A DNA stretch of 64,000 bases from Flavobacterium sp. HSC-61S13 (GTDB lineage: Bacteria; Bacteroidota; Bacteroidia; Flavobacteriales; Flavobacteriaceae): the NCBI RefSeq assembly GCF_024171535.1, contig NZ_JALJZV010000009.1, positions 80,196 to 144,195 on the forward strand. Direction: 5' to 3'. This document shows positions 1-9,066 of this stretch, piece by piece. Positions within the stretch are counted from its first letter, which is position 1. Each line of letters starts with the position of its first letter. The notes beneath the pieces are model-generated. The model had not been told where the DNA came from. It saw only the letters and a program-made list of their open reading frames with translations, and did no database searches. A program made the translations under genes and the position numbers.

Positions 1-1446
1 AACCCCCAAAATACCGTGCATACCGACGTTTTGACCCGTAAAGAAAAAATTACTAACCTTGGATCTCACAGAAACAAAAGTCTTCATCGGCGCATTAGCA
101 TCTTTAATAAACCCATACATATTTCCATTTTCTGCACCTATAAAATCACGGTATGACAAAGGACTAGATGTGTATATTTCGGCTATAGACTCCCTAATTG
201 TTGGGAATTTCTTTTCTAATTGGCTAATGATTAAATCGGCTTTTTCTTCTTTAAACCGCTCATACGACTCACTTCTGCTTTTTTTATTTTGTATGGTTGA
301 CGTATTATAAGTCGCCTCCCACTGTTCAAATTCTTTGATATCCATATAACTCATAATCGTCATACTCTCTCCCCACTTTTGATCTTTCTCTGAACAGTTC
401 ATCGTTGACACAACCAATTGGGGCCATGTTCCTCTCGGTTTCTCATAAGTATTCCAAACGGAATCGATCGAATCAAAATGGTAGGTATTGTAATTTAAGT
501 AGGGGAATGATTCTGGCTTTAACACCAAATAAACAGTAAAAACCGACGACACCACCTCCAATCCTTTGATGCGTTTGGTGAAAGGTTTGGAGAATCGATG
601 CTCCCCAATCATTTTCAGAGAGGTTTTAAGATTGATGTTCGAAATAAACTGTTTTCCATAATAACGCCTACCATCACTCGTCACACAGGCTTTAAGTATT
701 TCATCTTCAAAGATAAAATCAACCACCTCCGTATGTTTATAGGTTTCTCCACCGTATTTTTTAAGTTCTTTGATCAATAGTTTAGAGATCTGACTGCCTC
801 CATTTAAACACTTCCACGCGCTATTAATATAAGAATTAACAGATAGTGCATGGACATACAACGGTGTCCGCTGCGCATCACCCACATATAAAAAATTGGT
901 TCCCGCTAAAACGGCTTTCAATTTTTCATTTGTAGTGACACTGTCGATATATTCTTTAGCATTGATGGAGAGTATATCCTCATCATACCCCTTGCCCGAC
1001 TGTAACGTATACATTGGAAAGGCATGACATACTTCTTCAACTTTATCTAAATAAGCTTTAATATTTTTTTCTTCGTCGGGAAAGTAAGTCAATAATTGGT
1101 CCACAAAATTATCATTACCCTGGGCATGGGGATACCAGTTATCATCACCGTCAAAAGTAACGACATCGAAGTGATTCTGATCCATGCGCTCGAGCTTTAA
1201 ATCTTTCATGATACCCAAATAGGAAAAGTACTGATAGAGATTTTGCCCTTTGTCCAAACCACCGATATAGTGAACTCCAGTATCAAAAATGGTTTTATTA
1301 CGAACAAAGGTCTGTAAATTACCTCCATACTGGTTGTTTTTCTCCAACACACAAACCTTTTTGCCTTCTTTGGCTAAGATAACGGCTGAAACCAAACCCC
1401 CTAAACCACTTCCAACCACCACAACATCATATTGTTTATGCTCCAT
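1..1446 (-). CDS. CrtI-like FAD-dependent oxidoreductase, partial (3' end cut by window edge)
   Basis: Read directly from the minus strand: 482 codons are open from ATG at 1446 to the left edge. The N-terminus has an FAD-binding Rossmann motif (VVVVGSGLGGLVSA, residues 8-21) followed by VLEKN. The last visible residues, FFTGQNVGMHGILG, match the C-terminal FAD-contacting segment of phytoene desaturase/retinol saturase-like proteins, so probably only some tens of residues are missing. The start overlaps the stop of the MMPL exporter gene by 11 bp, so it belongs to the same operon. In this setting it may act on the polyene chain or the aromatic head group. That role is inferred; the family alone does not give the substrate. 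Confidence 0.85.
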   Translation of the reverse strand, partial: MEHKQYDVVVVGSGLGGLVSAVILAKEGKKVCVLEKNNQYGGNLQTFVRNKTIFDTGVHYIGGLDKGQNLYQYFSYLGIMKDLKLERMDQNHFDVVTFDGDDNWYPHAQGNDNFVDQLLTYFPDEEKNIKAYLDKVEEVCHAFPMYTLQSGKGYDEDILSINAKEYIDSVTTNEKLKAVLAGTNFLYVGDAQRTPLYVHALSVNSYINSAWKCLNGGSQISKLLIKELKKYGGETYKHTEVVDFIFEDEILKACVTSDGRRYYGKQFISNINLKTSLKMIGEHRFSKPFTKRIKGLEVVSSVFTVYLVLKPESFPYLNYNTYHFDSIDSVWNTYEKPRGTWPQLVVSTMNCSEKDQKWGESMTIMSYMDIKEFEQWEATYNTSTIQNKKSRSESYERFKEEKADLIISQLEKKFPTIRESIAEIYTSSPLSYRDFIGAENGNMYGFIKDANAPMKTFVSVRSKVSNFFFTGQNVGMHGILGV

Positions 1447-4400
1447 TATTTCGGCGTTTATATATACGAAGATAATCATCTTGATATTCTTGTTCAAAAC
1501 ATTCGCAGCCGATTTGCAAATTCAAGTCGGCTAAAACTATAATTGTACGAATAGATTCCGGAACCTCCGCAAGTTCATACTCCGTTGTAATCAACAACAC
1601 TTCACAAGCCGCTGTCGCTTCGTCTAACTGATTTAGATAGACGATGTCGCGAATCTTAGACAAATAGTTCGTCTGCGCCACAGCTCTATGTTCAGCATTG
1701 ATGATCCAAGTTTGTACTTTTCGCCTGGCTTGCTGTAAGCTTAGCATAAAGTCTTTTTGCCCGTAGTCGTTAGAAATATGTAAAACAGTTGCCTGCGGAT
1801 CTATAAAAGTATTCCACCGATGTATCGCTGTTTTATATTTTTCAAAATCGCTTTTAACCGCTGTTTCTATCTCATATTCTTTGTAGCGATAACTCAACAA
1901 TAATTTCTTTTTAAAATAATCCTCCCCCTCGAGCTCCTTGCGAATTTCAGCAAACTCATTTCTAAAGTGTCGGCTGATTTTTTTGGTGCGTTCAGCATAG
2001 CCCTGACCAAAAGCGGGGTCATCATACTGGATCCTACCACCTATAAAATCGATGATATGCCCATCATAAATGATGTGATCTCCTTTGGGAATCACTTCAG
2101 AGTTCCCGTGAATATAAATCGGTAACACATCTATTTTTAAAGCCTCCGCCAAATAGAATGCCCCTTTGTGAAAGCGTTTTACATCATTGTCTATGGAACG
2201 GGTTCCCTCAGGAAAAATCATCAGGGAAAAACCTTGATCTATGCGTTCTTGTAATTTATCTAAGCTGTTTTCAATACCTTGAGATACGGGATAAAAACCC
2301 GCCATACGCACCACTTTTCCAAAAATAGGAGAATTATAAACCCAATCATTAATCAGAAAAACAATATTGGGATTAATCATTCCAATCGCCAAAGTATCCA
2401 AAAAGGAAGTATGATTGGATATGATAATTGCAGGTTTACTAAAGTCTTCCCCTGTTCGATTGATCAGCCCTTTTTTCACAAAGGGATTCAGATATAAAAC
2501 CGAGGTCATAAACCACGACATGCCCTTACTGAACACCTTGTACTTCTTGAGCTTACTAACCGGCGCTATGATCATAAACAATCGAATGATCAATGAAAAT
2601 AACACTCCAACTAAACCGTAGTACAAAAAGGATAAACACGAATGAAAAAACAGTCGTAACGTCAACGGCGACTTTCCTTTTTTCGGTCGATTGGTAATAA
2701 AGGTTCTAAATAAAATAGGATACAGTACAAAAGTGATGATTACAGCAGAAAACACCCCTATTAACGATACCAAAGAAATTGATTTTAACGCAGGATGTTT
2801 GGCAAAAACCAATGCTCCAATCGCCAATATGGTGGTCAACACCGCCAATAAAATAGAGGTTCGATAAGCCGGCATTTCATCTTTACCCGTAGAGTATTCC
2901 TTCTGCAATGCCGCTGTCATAAAAATACTAAAATCCACACCATGTCCAAAAACCAAGGTACAGACAATCGTACTAAAAATATTAAATTCAATATGAAACA
3001 AGCCCATCAAGCCCATGGTAACCAAACCCGTCAAAACAATCGGTATCATACTGATAATCACCAATTCCAAACGTCTAAAGAAAACCCATAGAATCAGCAC
3101 AATCGCGACAAAAGAATAGTTGATAAGATTATTAAAATCCGTAACGAGTTCGCCCAAAAAGGTCTCATTCATCTTTTTACGGTCAATGACTAGCATATCT
3201 GTCTCCTTACTGATTTTGTCGACAAAAGAAGCTCTTTTAGCATCTTCGAGTTTGACCAAGGTTGAAACGGTATAAAACCCCTGATCTTCGGTGATAAACT
3301 CTTCAAGAATCTGCGGGTTTAATCCCTTGTAATCGGTTAGAGTAATCGGTTCAAATCGAGTTTGCAATAATTCGTAAAAAGCTTGATAAGTATTGGCTTT
3401 AAAACCATATACTTCCCCTTCTTTAATCAGCTGTTGTTTAAACTGTAAAGTATCGACTGTAGTACTCCAAAACGCATTCCACTTGGCAATTCTCACCTCC
3501 TGGTCCTTTTTTGAGAGTACTAGTCCACCTAGGGAGCTGAAATTAAGTATTTCACCGCGTTGAACACCTTGGTTTAATTCGTTAAACAAAGCCGTATTCT
3601 CATTGATTAACTCATCAATGTTAGAACCATATTTGGCGAGATAAATCGATTTCGTTTCCTTATCGGTACTATTTTCCAACTTAGCCTCCGCTGCTTGTAG
3701 TTCTTCTGGAAAAAAGTTCAGTTTCGACAGATCGTCATCAAACCCGACTTTATTAAAAGTGAAAAGACTTATTCCTATTAAAAGTACACAACTGATCATT
3801 AAGGTTTTGCTGCGATCAAACTTAAAATGAGCGACCTTATCTACTATGGTCTTATTTTCTTCAAGCCCTCTTTTGGGATAATACAAATGCGGTATCATCA
3901 GCAAGGAAATGATACCCGATGCCATTACCGTAATCGACGCAAATATCCCTAAGTCCTTTAAGGATTCGGAATTGACAAACAACAAACACAGAAAGGCGAT
4001 TGCCGTTGTCCCACTACTCATCAATATGGGTTTAGTAATCTCTTTATACAGACTTTTGGTATCACTACAATGCTTGTAATGCGTCATGATATGCAAGGCA
4101 TAGTCAATGGTTATACCCAGCAACACAGCCCCAATACTCAACGAAATCGCCGATATCGAATCTTTTAAAAAGTATAAGATCATCAATGCAAAAAGACCGC
4201 TAAAAAGCGATGGAATAAATATGATGATCGGGATATAAACCTTTTTGTAAAACAAGATCAAAATCAGCATTAAGGCGCACATCGAAATCATCACGGTATT
4301 TTGTATGTCGTGCTTGATTTGTTTAGCATTCGCAACTGCAACAAAGGAGGGTCCGAAATAATCAATTGATGATTTGTGGCTAAAAGCTTGATTCAAATTA

Positions 4401-5107
4401 TCTTTAATCTCGTTCAGTGCCCCTATAAATAAAGTGTTTTGCTCGGTTTCTGTTCCAGCTAATTTTGGGTTAATAAACAACAACAACTTGGTTTCATCCT
4501 GAGATACGATAAATCCGTTATAAAGTTTATAATCGTCGCTGAGATTGAGTTTTTGTAGTTTTTGTAATGCCAGAAAGCCAATTCCCGCGGGGTCCTTTAA
4601 AATAAATTCTTTGGCAATCATGCCCGTAGGAGACACTAGTGTGCGATAATTATCAGCGACTAAATTAGAAAGACTGTCACGATTGACCTTAGCTTCTATA
4701 ATCTGATAATCCTGAGGTTCCAGAAAAAGCGGCAGGTGAGCATAAATAAAATCAAAGGTTTGATTGATATTATCCTCATCTATTTGCCCCTGTACTGAAC
4801 CGATATACGAATCTAAAGGTGCTAAACTATCTAAAAAAACCTGAGCCATCTCTGTCATACTATCCAAATCACCAAGAGAATCCCGCTCGATAATCACAGA
4901 AATTTTATCGGCAAATTTGAGTTGTTTGAGAACTTTTGAACTGACGTTGGTCTTTTCGTTTTTAGGTATGATCCGCGTAATATCCTCCTCAAATTTTATT
5001 TGATACGCAAAATAGGCCATAATCACTAAAGCGACCAAGGAGAGTATTATAGCAATACCTTTGTTGCGCTTTACACTTAAAAATACCTGATAAAAAAACT
5101 GATGCAT
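1436..5107 (-). CDS. MMPL/RND-type exporter fused to a C-terminal acyltransferase
   Basis: A 1223-residue inner-membrane protein. Residues 1 to about 830 have two RND/MMPL halves, each with an N-terminal membrane helix, a large periplasmic loop and a helix bundle. The proton-relay helices carry GITIDYALHI and FGHGVDFSIF. From about residue 890 there is a PlsC-type acyltransferase domain with NHTSFLDT (HX4D, near residue 893) and FPEGTRS (near 967). MMPL exporters are standard in aryl polyene and flexirubin loci and probably move the lipid-linked pigment across the inner membrane. The fused acyltransferase suggests that acylation and export are coupled. It sits 2 bp downstream of the glycosyltransferase gene. 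The fusion is read directly from one uninterrupted frame. Confidence 0.93.
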   Translation of the reverse strand: MHQFFYQVFLSVKRNKGIAIILSLVALVIMAYFAYQIKFEEDITRIIPKNEKTNVSSKVLKQLKFADKISVIIERDSLGDLDSMTEMAQVFLDSLAPLDSYIGSVQGQIDEDNINQTFDFIYAHLPLFLEPQDYQIIEAKVNRDSLSNLVADNYRTLVSPTGMIAKEFILKDPAGIGFLALQKLQKLNLSDDYKLYNGFIVSQDETKLLLFINPKLAGTETEQNTLFIGALNEIKDNLNQAFSHKSSIDYFGPSFVAVANAKQIKHDIQNTVMISMCALMLILILFYKKVYIPIIIFIPSLFSGLFALMILYFLKDSISAISLSIGAVLLGITIDYALHIMTHYKHCSDTKSLYKEITKPILMSSGTTAIAFLCLLFVNSESLKDLGIFASITVMASGIISLLMIPHLYYPKRGLEENKTIVDKVAHFKFDRSKTLMISCVLLIGISLFTFNKVGFDDDLSKLNFFPEELQAAEAKLENSTDKETKSIYLAKYGSNIDELINENTALFNELNQGVQRGEILNFSSLGGLVLSKKDQEVRIAKWNAFWSTTVDTLQFKQQLIKEGEVYGFKANTYQAFYELLQTRFEPITLTDYKGLNPQILEEFITEDQGFYTVSTLVKLEDAKRASFVDKISKETDMLVIDRKKMNETFLGELVTDFNNLINYSFVAIVLILWVFFRRLELVIISMIPIVLTGLVTMGLMGLFHIEFNIFSTIVCTLVFGHGVDFSIFMTAALQKEYSTGKDEMPAYRTSILLAVLTTILAIGALVFAKHPALKSISLVSLIGVFSAVIITFVLYPILFRTFITNRPKKGKSPLTLRLFFHSCLSFLYYGLVGVLFSLIIRLFMIIAPVSKLKKYKVFSKGMSWFMTSVLYLNPFVKKGLINRTGEDFSKPAIIISNHTSFLDTLAIGMINPNIVFLINDWVYNSPIFGKVVRMAGFYPVSQGIENSLDKLQERIDQGFSLMIFPEGTRSIDNDVKRFHKGAFYLAEALKIDVLPIYIHGNSEVIPKGDHIIYDGHIIDFIGGRIQYDDPAFGQGYAERTKKISRHFRNEFAEIRKELEGEDYFKKKLLLSYRYKEYEIETAVKSDFEKYKTAIHRWNTFIDPQATVLHISNDYGQKDFMLSLQQARRKVQTWIINAEHRAVAQTNYLSKIRDIVYLNQLDEATAACEVLLITTEYELAEVPESIRTIIVLADLNLQIGCECFEQEYQDDYLRIYKRRNNGA

Positions 5108-5109
5108 AA

Positions 5110-6282
5110 CTATTTATTTTTAAAAAACCGCAACAATACGTAAGAGCCAAATCCAAAGCTAGTCGCGACTACAGTTGCTAAGATCACACTGCCTATCAAA
5201 TATTGAAACAGGTGATTCGAAATCATATCGACCGAAATCTGATCAAAATTAAAGGGAACTTGAGTACTGTAAAAGAAAAGTCCGCCTACTTGCAGCGAGC
5301 CATAAATGATTAGGGGAATCATCGGTGGAATGCTGACATTAGAAAAAGCAAATGACAAAGCTTTATTTAAGCGAAGTACCGCCGCTAAAAAAATCGACAG
5401 AAAGGATTGCAATCCCCATAAAGGAGCTATACCAATAAAAGTACCTAACGCTATCGACAGTGCTTTTTTTTCATTGGAATCATCACTGCCTAGAATGTCT
5501 TCTCGGAGAAACTTTTTAAAGCTTTTTTTTTTAAATCGCAGTACTAAATTTCTAGGAAAAATATACAATAAAGCGATGACTACCAATACGGTATTTAAAA
5601 CACTTATTCGTGCAAAATCCTTAAACGGTCGAAAATGCGATACCCTTTCGTTGGGGTCGTATAATATATTAATCGGTACGTTTTGTACGGGAACATGTCG
5701 CCAAGCCGTACGTACGATAACTTCTATTTCAAATTCAAATTTCCTTGTAACATACTTCTTGGGAATGGATTTTAACGGATACATGCGATAGCCCGATTGT
5801 GTATCGTTTAATTGAATTCCCGTTTCAAACCAAAACCAAAAATTCGAAAACTTATTGCCAAAACTGCTTTTTTTGGGTACATTTTCTTGGTTCATGTTAC
5901 GGCTACCGATCCACAATATATCTTGTTCAGCTGCTATATGTTTGTCTACGAAAATTGGAATGTCCTCTGGAAAATGTTGCCCATCAGAATCGATAGTAAT
6001 CGCGTAGTTATACCCTAAATCCAATGCTCTTTTAAAACCCTGTCTCAAGGCATATCCCTTTCCGCAATTGGTTGAAAAATGAATTTGATGCAGGTCACTA
6101 TATCCCTCTAAGATACTTGCCGTTTGATCTGTAGACCCATCATTAATGATGATGATATCGTCAGTAAAACACAAAACACCTTCAATGACGCGAGAAAGTG
6201 TTTTGGGATTGTTATAAGTGGGAATAATAACACAGATAGCATGCTGTTGCATTTTGTCTGTTGTGTTTAATAAGACATTCAT
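5110..6282 (-). CDS. Family 2 glycosyltransferase with C-terminal DUF2062-like membrane domain
   Basis: 390 residues. Residues 15-230 form a GT-A fold family 2 glycosyltransferase: VIIPTYNNPKTLSRVIEGV at the nucleotide-binding strand, INDGSTDQT, and the metal-binding region TIDSDGQHFPEDIP. The C-terminal third has at least three hydrophobic segments (for example ALGTFIGIAPLWGLQSF) typical of DUF2062. It is probably a membrane-associated enzyme using a nucleotide sugar or lipid-linked sugar. GT2-DUF2062 proteins occur in aryl polyene and flexirubin clusters, but their acceptor is not settled. The gene lies 11 bp from the upstream small secreted protein gene and 2 bp from the exporter gene, within the five-gene unit that starts at 7149. 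Confidence 0.9.
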   Translation of the reverse strand: MNVLLNTTDKMQQHAICVIIPTYNNPKTLSRVIEGVLCFTDDIIIINDGSTDQTASILEGYSDLHQIHFSTNCGKGYALRQGFKRALDLGYNYAITIDSDGQHFPEDIPIFVDKHIAAEQDILWIGSRNMNQENVPKKSSFGNKFSNFWFWFETGIQLNDTQSGYRMYPLKSIPKKYVTRKFEFEIEVIVRTAWRHVPVQNVPINILYDPNERVSHFRPFKDFARISVLNTVLVVIALLYIFPRNLVLRFKKKSFKKFLREDILGSDDSNEKKALSIALGTFIGIAPLWGLQSFLSIFLAAVLRLNKALSFAFSNVSIPPMIPLIIYGSLQVGGLFFYSTQVPFNFDQISVDMISNHLFQYLIGSVILATVVATSFGFGSYVLLRFFKNK

Positions 6283-6293
6283 TGCAAGGGCAT

Positions 6294-6773
6294 TTAAAAA
6301 TTTTGCTTTTCCGTATCGCTAAAAACTTTTGATTGCAAGCTGTAGTCCTTTATTAGATCTTTAACTGCCTTGGATTCTTTTTTATAACCCTCGACAATCA
6401 TTTTTCTATCTTCTTGTATGTTGCTGTTGTATTTGAGTATTTTCGGTGCGTGTTCTTGAATGGATAAACGGATTAATCTCATTTCCACATTCTTTGGTTC
6501 CTTAGCAATACTCTTCTCTAAAATAGTCAGACCCTCTGTTGCATATTTCTTTTTATGCAACAAATCGCTGCTGTTTTTAGCTTTTAAAGTAATGGCTGCT
6601 CCTCTATAAGCTTCGACTAATGCCGATGCCGCAGGTTCCTCTGAAAATAATTCATAAAAAGCATTGGCCTTTTCTTTAGAGTTATTAGCTACTTTAAAAT
6701 GAGCACGAATCGTCCCCAAGTCTGGGTTTGTACTACCCAAAAAAACCGCAATCAATATAAAAAAAAACTTCAT
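6294..6773 (-). CDS. Small secreted helical protein of the pigment operon, function unknown
   Basis: 159 residues with a cleavable-looking signal peptide (MKFFFILIAVFLGSTNPDLG). The remainder is hydrophilic and predicted helical, with a TPR-like run around residues 80-105 (EGLTILEKSIAKEPKNVEMR). No catalytic motif is visible and I do not recognise a named family. Its stop and the neighbouring dehydratase start are arranged with a 1 bp gap to the upstream gene at 6775, and it lies 11 bp from the glycosyltransferase, so it is co-transcribed. A periplasmic accessory role in pigment assembly or transport is a guess from position only. Confidence 0.8.
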   Translation of the reverse strand: MKFFFILIAVFLGSTNPDLGTIRAHFKVANNSKEKANAFYELFSEEPAASALVEAYRGAAITLKAKNSSDLLHKKKYATEGLTILEKSIAKEPKNVEMRLIRLSIQEHAPKILKYNSNIQEDRKMIVEGYKKESKAVKDLIKDYSLQSKVFSDTEKQNF

Positions 6774-6774
6774 C

Positions 6775-7149
6775 TTATACTATTTTAAAGGTTGTACCCA
6801 TTTTTAAAGCGACCGTATCTTCATAAACAGCCGTCGTTTTCACCTTGGACTGTGCTAATTCTAAATCGGTGTCCACGCTCATTTCCAATTTCAACTCCGG
6901 ATGTAATTCCGGATTGATCAGTGCCATAAATTTCACGTTACTGACCTGACTCATAAACAATTTTTTACCTGTAAAACGCTCCGTCAACTCTTTTACAATT
7001 TGCATCATGCAAACTCCTGGTGTAACTGGATTATCTGGAAAATGCCCTTTAAAGATCTCATGGTCTTTATTCAATCTGATCCAGACTATATAATTTTTTT
7101 CGTCCGCCTTATCAAGACTCACTACGGAATAAAAATCTTTTAACAACAT
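6775..7149 (-). CDS. FabZ-like hotdog protein: has the catalytic His, lacks the catalytic Glu
   Basis: 124 residues, hotdog fold of the FabZ 3-hydroxyacyl-ACP dehydratase type. The active-site loop GHFPDNPVTPGV is intact, giving the catalytic histidine. The glutamate normally found a few residues later (IIEAMAQ in FabZ) is replaced: here the segment reads GVCMMQIVKEL, a Gln at the expected position. This may mean that it works only with a partner supplying the acid residue; see the two paralogs at 19249 and 19721, which show the reverse pattern. First gene of the left-hand operon, 30 nt downstream of the predicted transcription start set by the promoter at 7186-7217. Confidence 0.88.
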   Translation of the reverse strand: MLLKDFYSVVSLDKADEKNYIVWIRLNKDHEIFKGHFPDNPVTPGVCMMQIVKELTERFTGKKLFMSQVSNVKFMALINPELHPELKLEMSVDTDLELAQSKVKTTAVYEDTVALKMGTTFKIV

Positions 7150-7185
7150 CGTAAATTAAACTGTATTATAAATTCTTAGTTTTTA

Positions 7186-7217
7186 CAAATATACATTCTT
7201 TATTGGCTTTTATACAA
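7186..7217 (-). promoter_or_regulatory. Bacteroidetes-type promoter for the 7149-to-1 pigment operon
   Basis: On the minus strand a perfect -7 element TATATTTG (7193-7186, consensus TAnnTTTG) is preceded, 21 nt upstream, by TTG (7217-7215), matching the -33 element. The implied start of transcription is near 7179, giving a leader of about 30 nt before the ATG at 7149. This is the best-formed promoter in the pigment locus and shows that the left-hand genes form a unit separate from the run that ends at 8443. Confidence 0.6.
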
Positions 7218-7490
7218 GTGGTTTTTAAATAAATGAAACCCTAACTGTCAATTAAAAATTGGTCCGAAAACGCCCCATAACGCAGTCACTACCGTTTTAC
7301 ATGAAGCACCAATTGAAAAACATGAATTATAAAATCACTACAGTCATTTATAGTGCTGCAACAAACAGCATTAATAAAGCATCATTTTTTTTACTTTCAT
7401 CTTTTCCCCTCACTCATTAATCGGAATCCCTTCTTCAAAAACAGTTTTTATTAAAATGTTTATATCGCGGTATTACCGCTGAAACTACTA
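7218..7490. other. Gene-free spacer between two pigment-locus units
   Basis: AT-rich, no credible open frame on either strand. The only structure seen is a short perfect inverted repeat, GCGGTATTACCGC, at 7477-7489, immediately before the terminator at 7491-7528. I see no further promoter. Confidence 0.5.
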
Positions 7491-7528
7491 AAAAAAGGAT
7501 GTGTTTTGTTCTAAAACACATCCTTTTT
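7491..7528 (-). terminator. Intrinsic terminator of the 7532-8143 gene
   Basis: Stem AGGATGTGTTTT (7496-7507), loop GTTCT, stem AAAACACATCCT (7513-7524), followed on the minus strand by a run of T. Placed directly after the stop codon of the outer-membrane protein gene. Confidence 0.85.
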
Positions 7529-7531
7529 AAT

Positions 7532-8143
7532 TTACTTAATCTTGTAATACAGTCCGATTTGAAAGGTAGTATTCGTTATAGGATTATCGCTGAAGAAGAA
7601 GTAATCTGAATAATCTGAATAAGGCTCTGCAAATCCCTTTTTAAAACGGGCTTCGATACCTAATGATTCTGTAAAATCATAACCAATTCCAAGATTAATG
7701 GTCACATCTACATCTGAATTGGTATTCGAGGGGGCATTAACCAAAAACTCTAAGCCCGGTCCCGCGTGAAAGTTAAACTTTTTAAATTCAAATTTATTAA
7801 TCACATTCACTCCCAAATATTGAAGCGGTAGATCTTTTCTCACTTCAGATTGACCTTGTTGTCCACTCCAATCTCCACCAACTGGAGGTAAATAAGCCGT
7901 TTCGTATTGATGAATTGCATCTTTGGCCCCTTGTCTCGAATAGTTTAATTCTGGTTGCAAGGTATAGAATGGAGTGAATTTAATAGCACCAAGTACACCT
8001 ACATAAAAATCGGTTTTTGTTGTACCATCTACATGAGACAAGGTACTAAAATTAACTCCCGCACGCACACCTGGGTTAAAGGTAACTTGCGAATAAGCTT
8101 GATAAGCACCGAAAAGGCAAAATAATAGTAGTGTTTTCTTCAT
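7532..8143 (-). CDS. Outer-membrane beta-barrel protein (PorT-like family), copy 1
   Basis: 203 residues. Signal peptide MKKTLLLFCLFGAYQAYSQ, then alternating-pattern strands typical of small Bacteroidetes barrels (VTFNPGVRAGVNFSTLSH, LQPELNYSRQGAK, ending FQIGLYYKIK with a C-terminal aromatic-rich strand). It is a clear paralog of the next gene (8443-9045): both start MKKTLLLF and share DPGVRAG/NPGVRAG, TKTDFYVG and IEARFKKG-type segments. It has its own terminator and a 299 bp upstream spacer, so it may be transcribed separately. No enzymatic function is expected; the ligand is unknown. Confidence 0.88.
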   Translation of the reverse strand: MKKTLLLFCLFGAYQAYSQVTFNPGVRAGVNFSTLSHVDGTTKTDFYVGVLGAIKFTPFYTLQPELNYSRQGAKDAIHQYETAYLPPVGGDWSGQQGQSEVRKDLPLQYLGVNVINKFEFKKFNFHAGPGLEFLVNAPSNTNSDVDVTINLGIGYDFTESLGIEARFKKGFAEPYSDYSDYFFFSDNPITNTTFQIGLYYKIK

Positions 8144-8390
8144 TTTTGTGAATTTATCGTTGTTGAAAAATTTGATTTATACATGATTGAACTGTTTTAT
8201 AGCTATTAAAATCATGTCGTTATTATTCACGAAATATAAATAAAATTCCTAACGCAACACAAGAAACACCTAATATTCATCTTAATTCAAGCAAAATAAA
8301 TGTATATATCTTTAAAACACGTCTAAAACATCATTCCTCTAAATCGATATCTCCTTCATCCAGTTTAAGAGAATGGGTACTACAAACAAA
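8144..8390. other. Spacer between the two barrel genes
   Basis: No open frame. A weak -7-like sequence for the 8143 gene is present at 8231-8238 (minus strand TATATTTC, one mismatch to TAnnTTTG). I do not consider it firm. The terminator at 8391 ends the preceding transcript. Confidence 0.4.
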
Positions 8391-8424
8391 AAGGGGAGCT
8401 ATCGTCTTACGTACAGCTCCCCCT
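8391..8424 (-). terminator. Intrinsic terminator ending the 22-gene pigment run
   Basis: Stem GGGGAGCT (8393-8400) pairs with AGCTCCCC (8415-8422). On the minus strand the stem is followed by TTTTTGTTTG. It lies just after the stop of the 8443-9045 gene, so it marks the end of the long operon beginning at 25322. Confidence 0.82.
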
Positions 8425-8442
8425 TGACTAATTGTAAAAAAC

Positions 8443-9045
8443 TTACTTCAATTTATAAGATAATCCCACTTGAAAAACACTGTTTGTCATGCGACCATTA
8501 TCGACCGTAAAATAGTTGCTTTGATATTTTAGTGGCTCTATCAGCCCTTTCTTAAATCGGGCTTCTACTCCTAATCTCTCAGTAATATCATATCCAAACC
8601 CCAAGTTTATAGTCAAATCAATATCTGTTTCCACATGATCAGGTGAATTCACAACAAATTCTAAGCCCGGACCGAATTGAAAATTCAACTTTTTAAAAGA
8701 AAATTTATTAATTATATCCACACCCAAATAACTTGTCGTTAAATCCTTATACGCAAGATCACCAGTTCCAGAACCGATACCATTTATATAACTGTACCTG
8801 TAATTTTCATAAAACTCGACCTTATTCATACCTTGTCTCGAATAATAAATTTCGGGCTGAAAGGTATAAAACCGAGATAATTTTAATGCTCCGAATATAC
8901 CTACATAAAAATCAGTTTTGGTATCACCTTCTAAATGCGTGTATCTGCTAAAATTGGCTCCCGCACGAACACCTGGATCAAAAGTAACTTGAGCCTCAGC
9001 TTGGTAAATGCAGAAAAGTAAAAATAAAAGTAAAGTTTTTTTCAT
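8443..9045 (-). CDS. Outer-membrane beta-barrel protein (PorT-like family), copy 2
   Basis: 200 residues. Signal peptide MKKTLLLFLLFCIYQAEAQ followed by barrel strands (VTFDPGVRAGANFSRYTH, FQPEIYYSRQGMNK, VGLSYKLK at the C-terminus). It is closely related to the 7532-8143 protein across its whole length. The gene starts 21 bp after the stop of the lipoprotein gene at 9067, so it is probably the last member of the pigment operon. It could be an outer-membrane partner for pigment insertion, but that is inferred from position. Confidence 0.88.
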   Translation of the reverse strand: MKKTLLLFLLFCIYQAEAQVTFDPGVRAGANFSRYTHLEGDTKTDFYVGIFGALKLSRFYTFQPEIYYSRQGMNKVEFYENYRYSYINGIGSGTGDLAYKDLTTSYLGVDIINKFSFKKLNFQFGPGLEFVVNSPDHVETDIDLTINLGFGYDITERLGVEARFKKGLIEPLKYQSNYFTVDNGRMTNSVFQVGLSYKLK

Positions 9046-9066
9046 AAATAATGAGTTTCTAGTTAG

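Noticed and set aside
5306..5791. 161-codon open frame on the plus strand
   Set aside because: Fully antisense to the glycosyltransferase gene, which has clear motifs; the frame shows no family signature.
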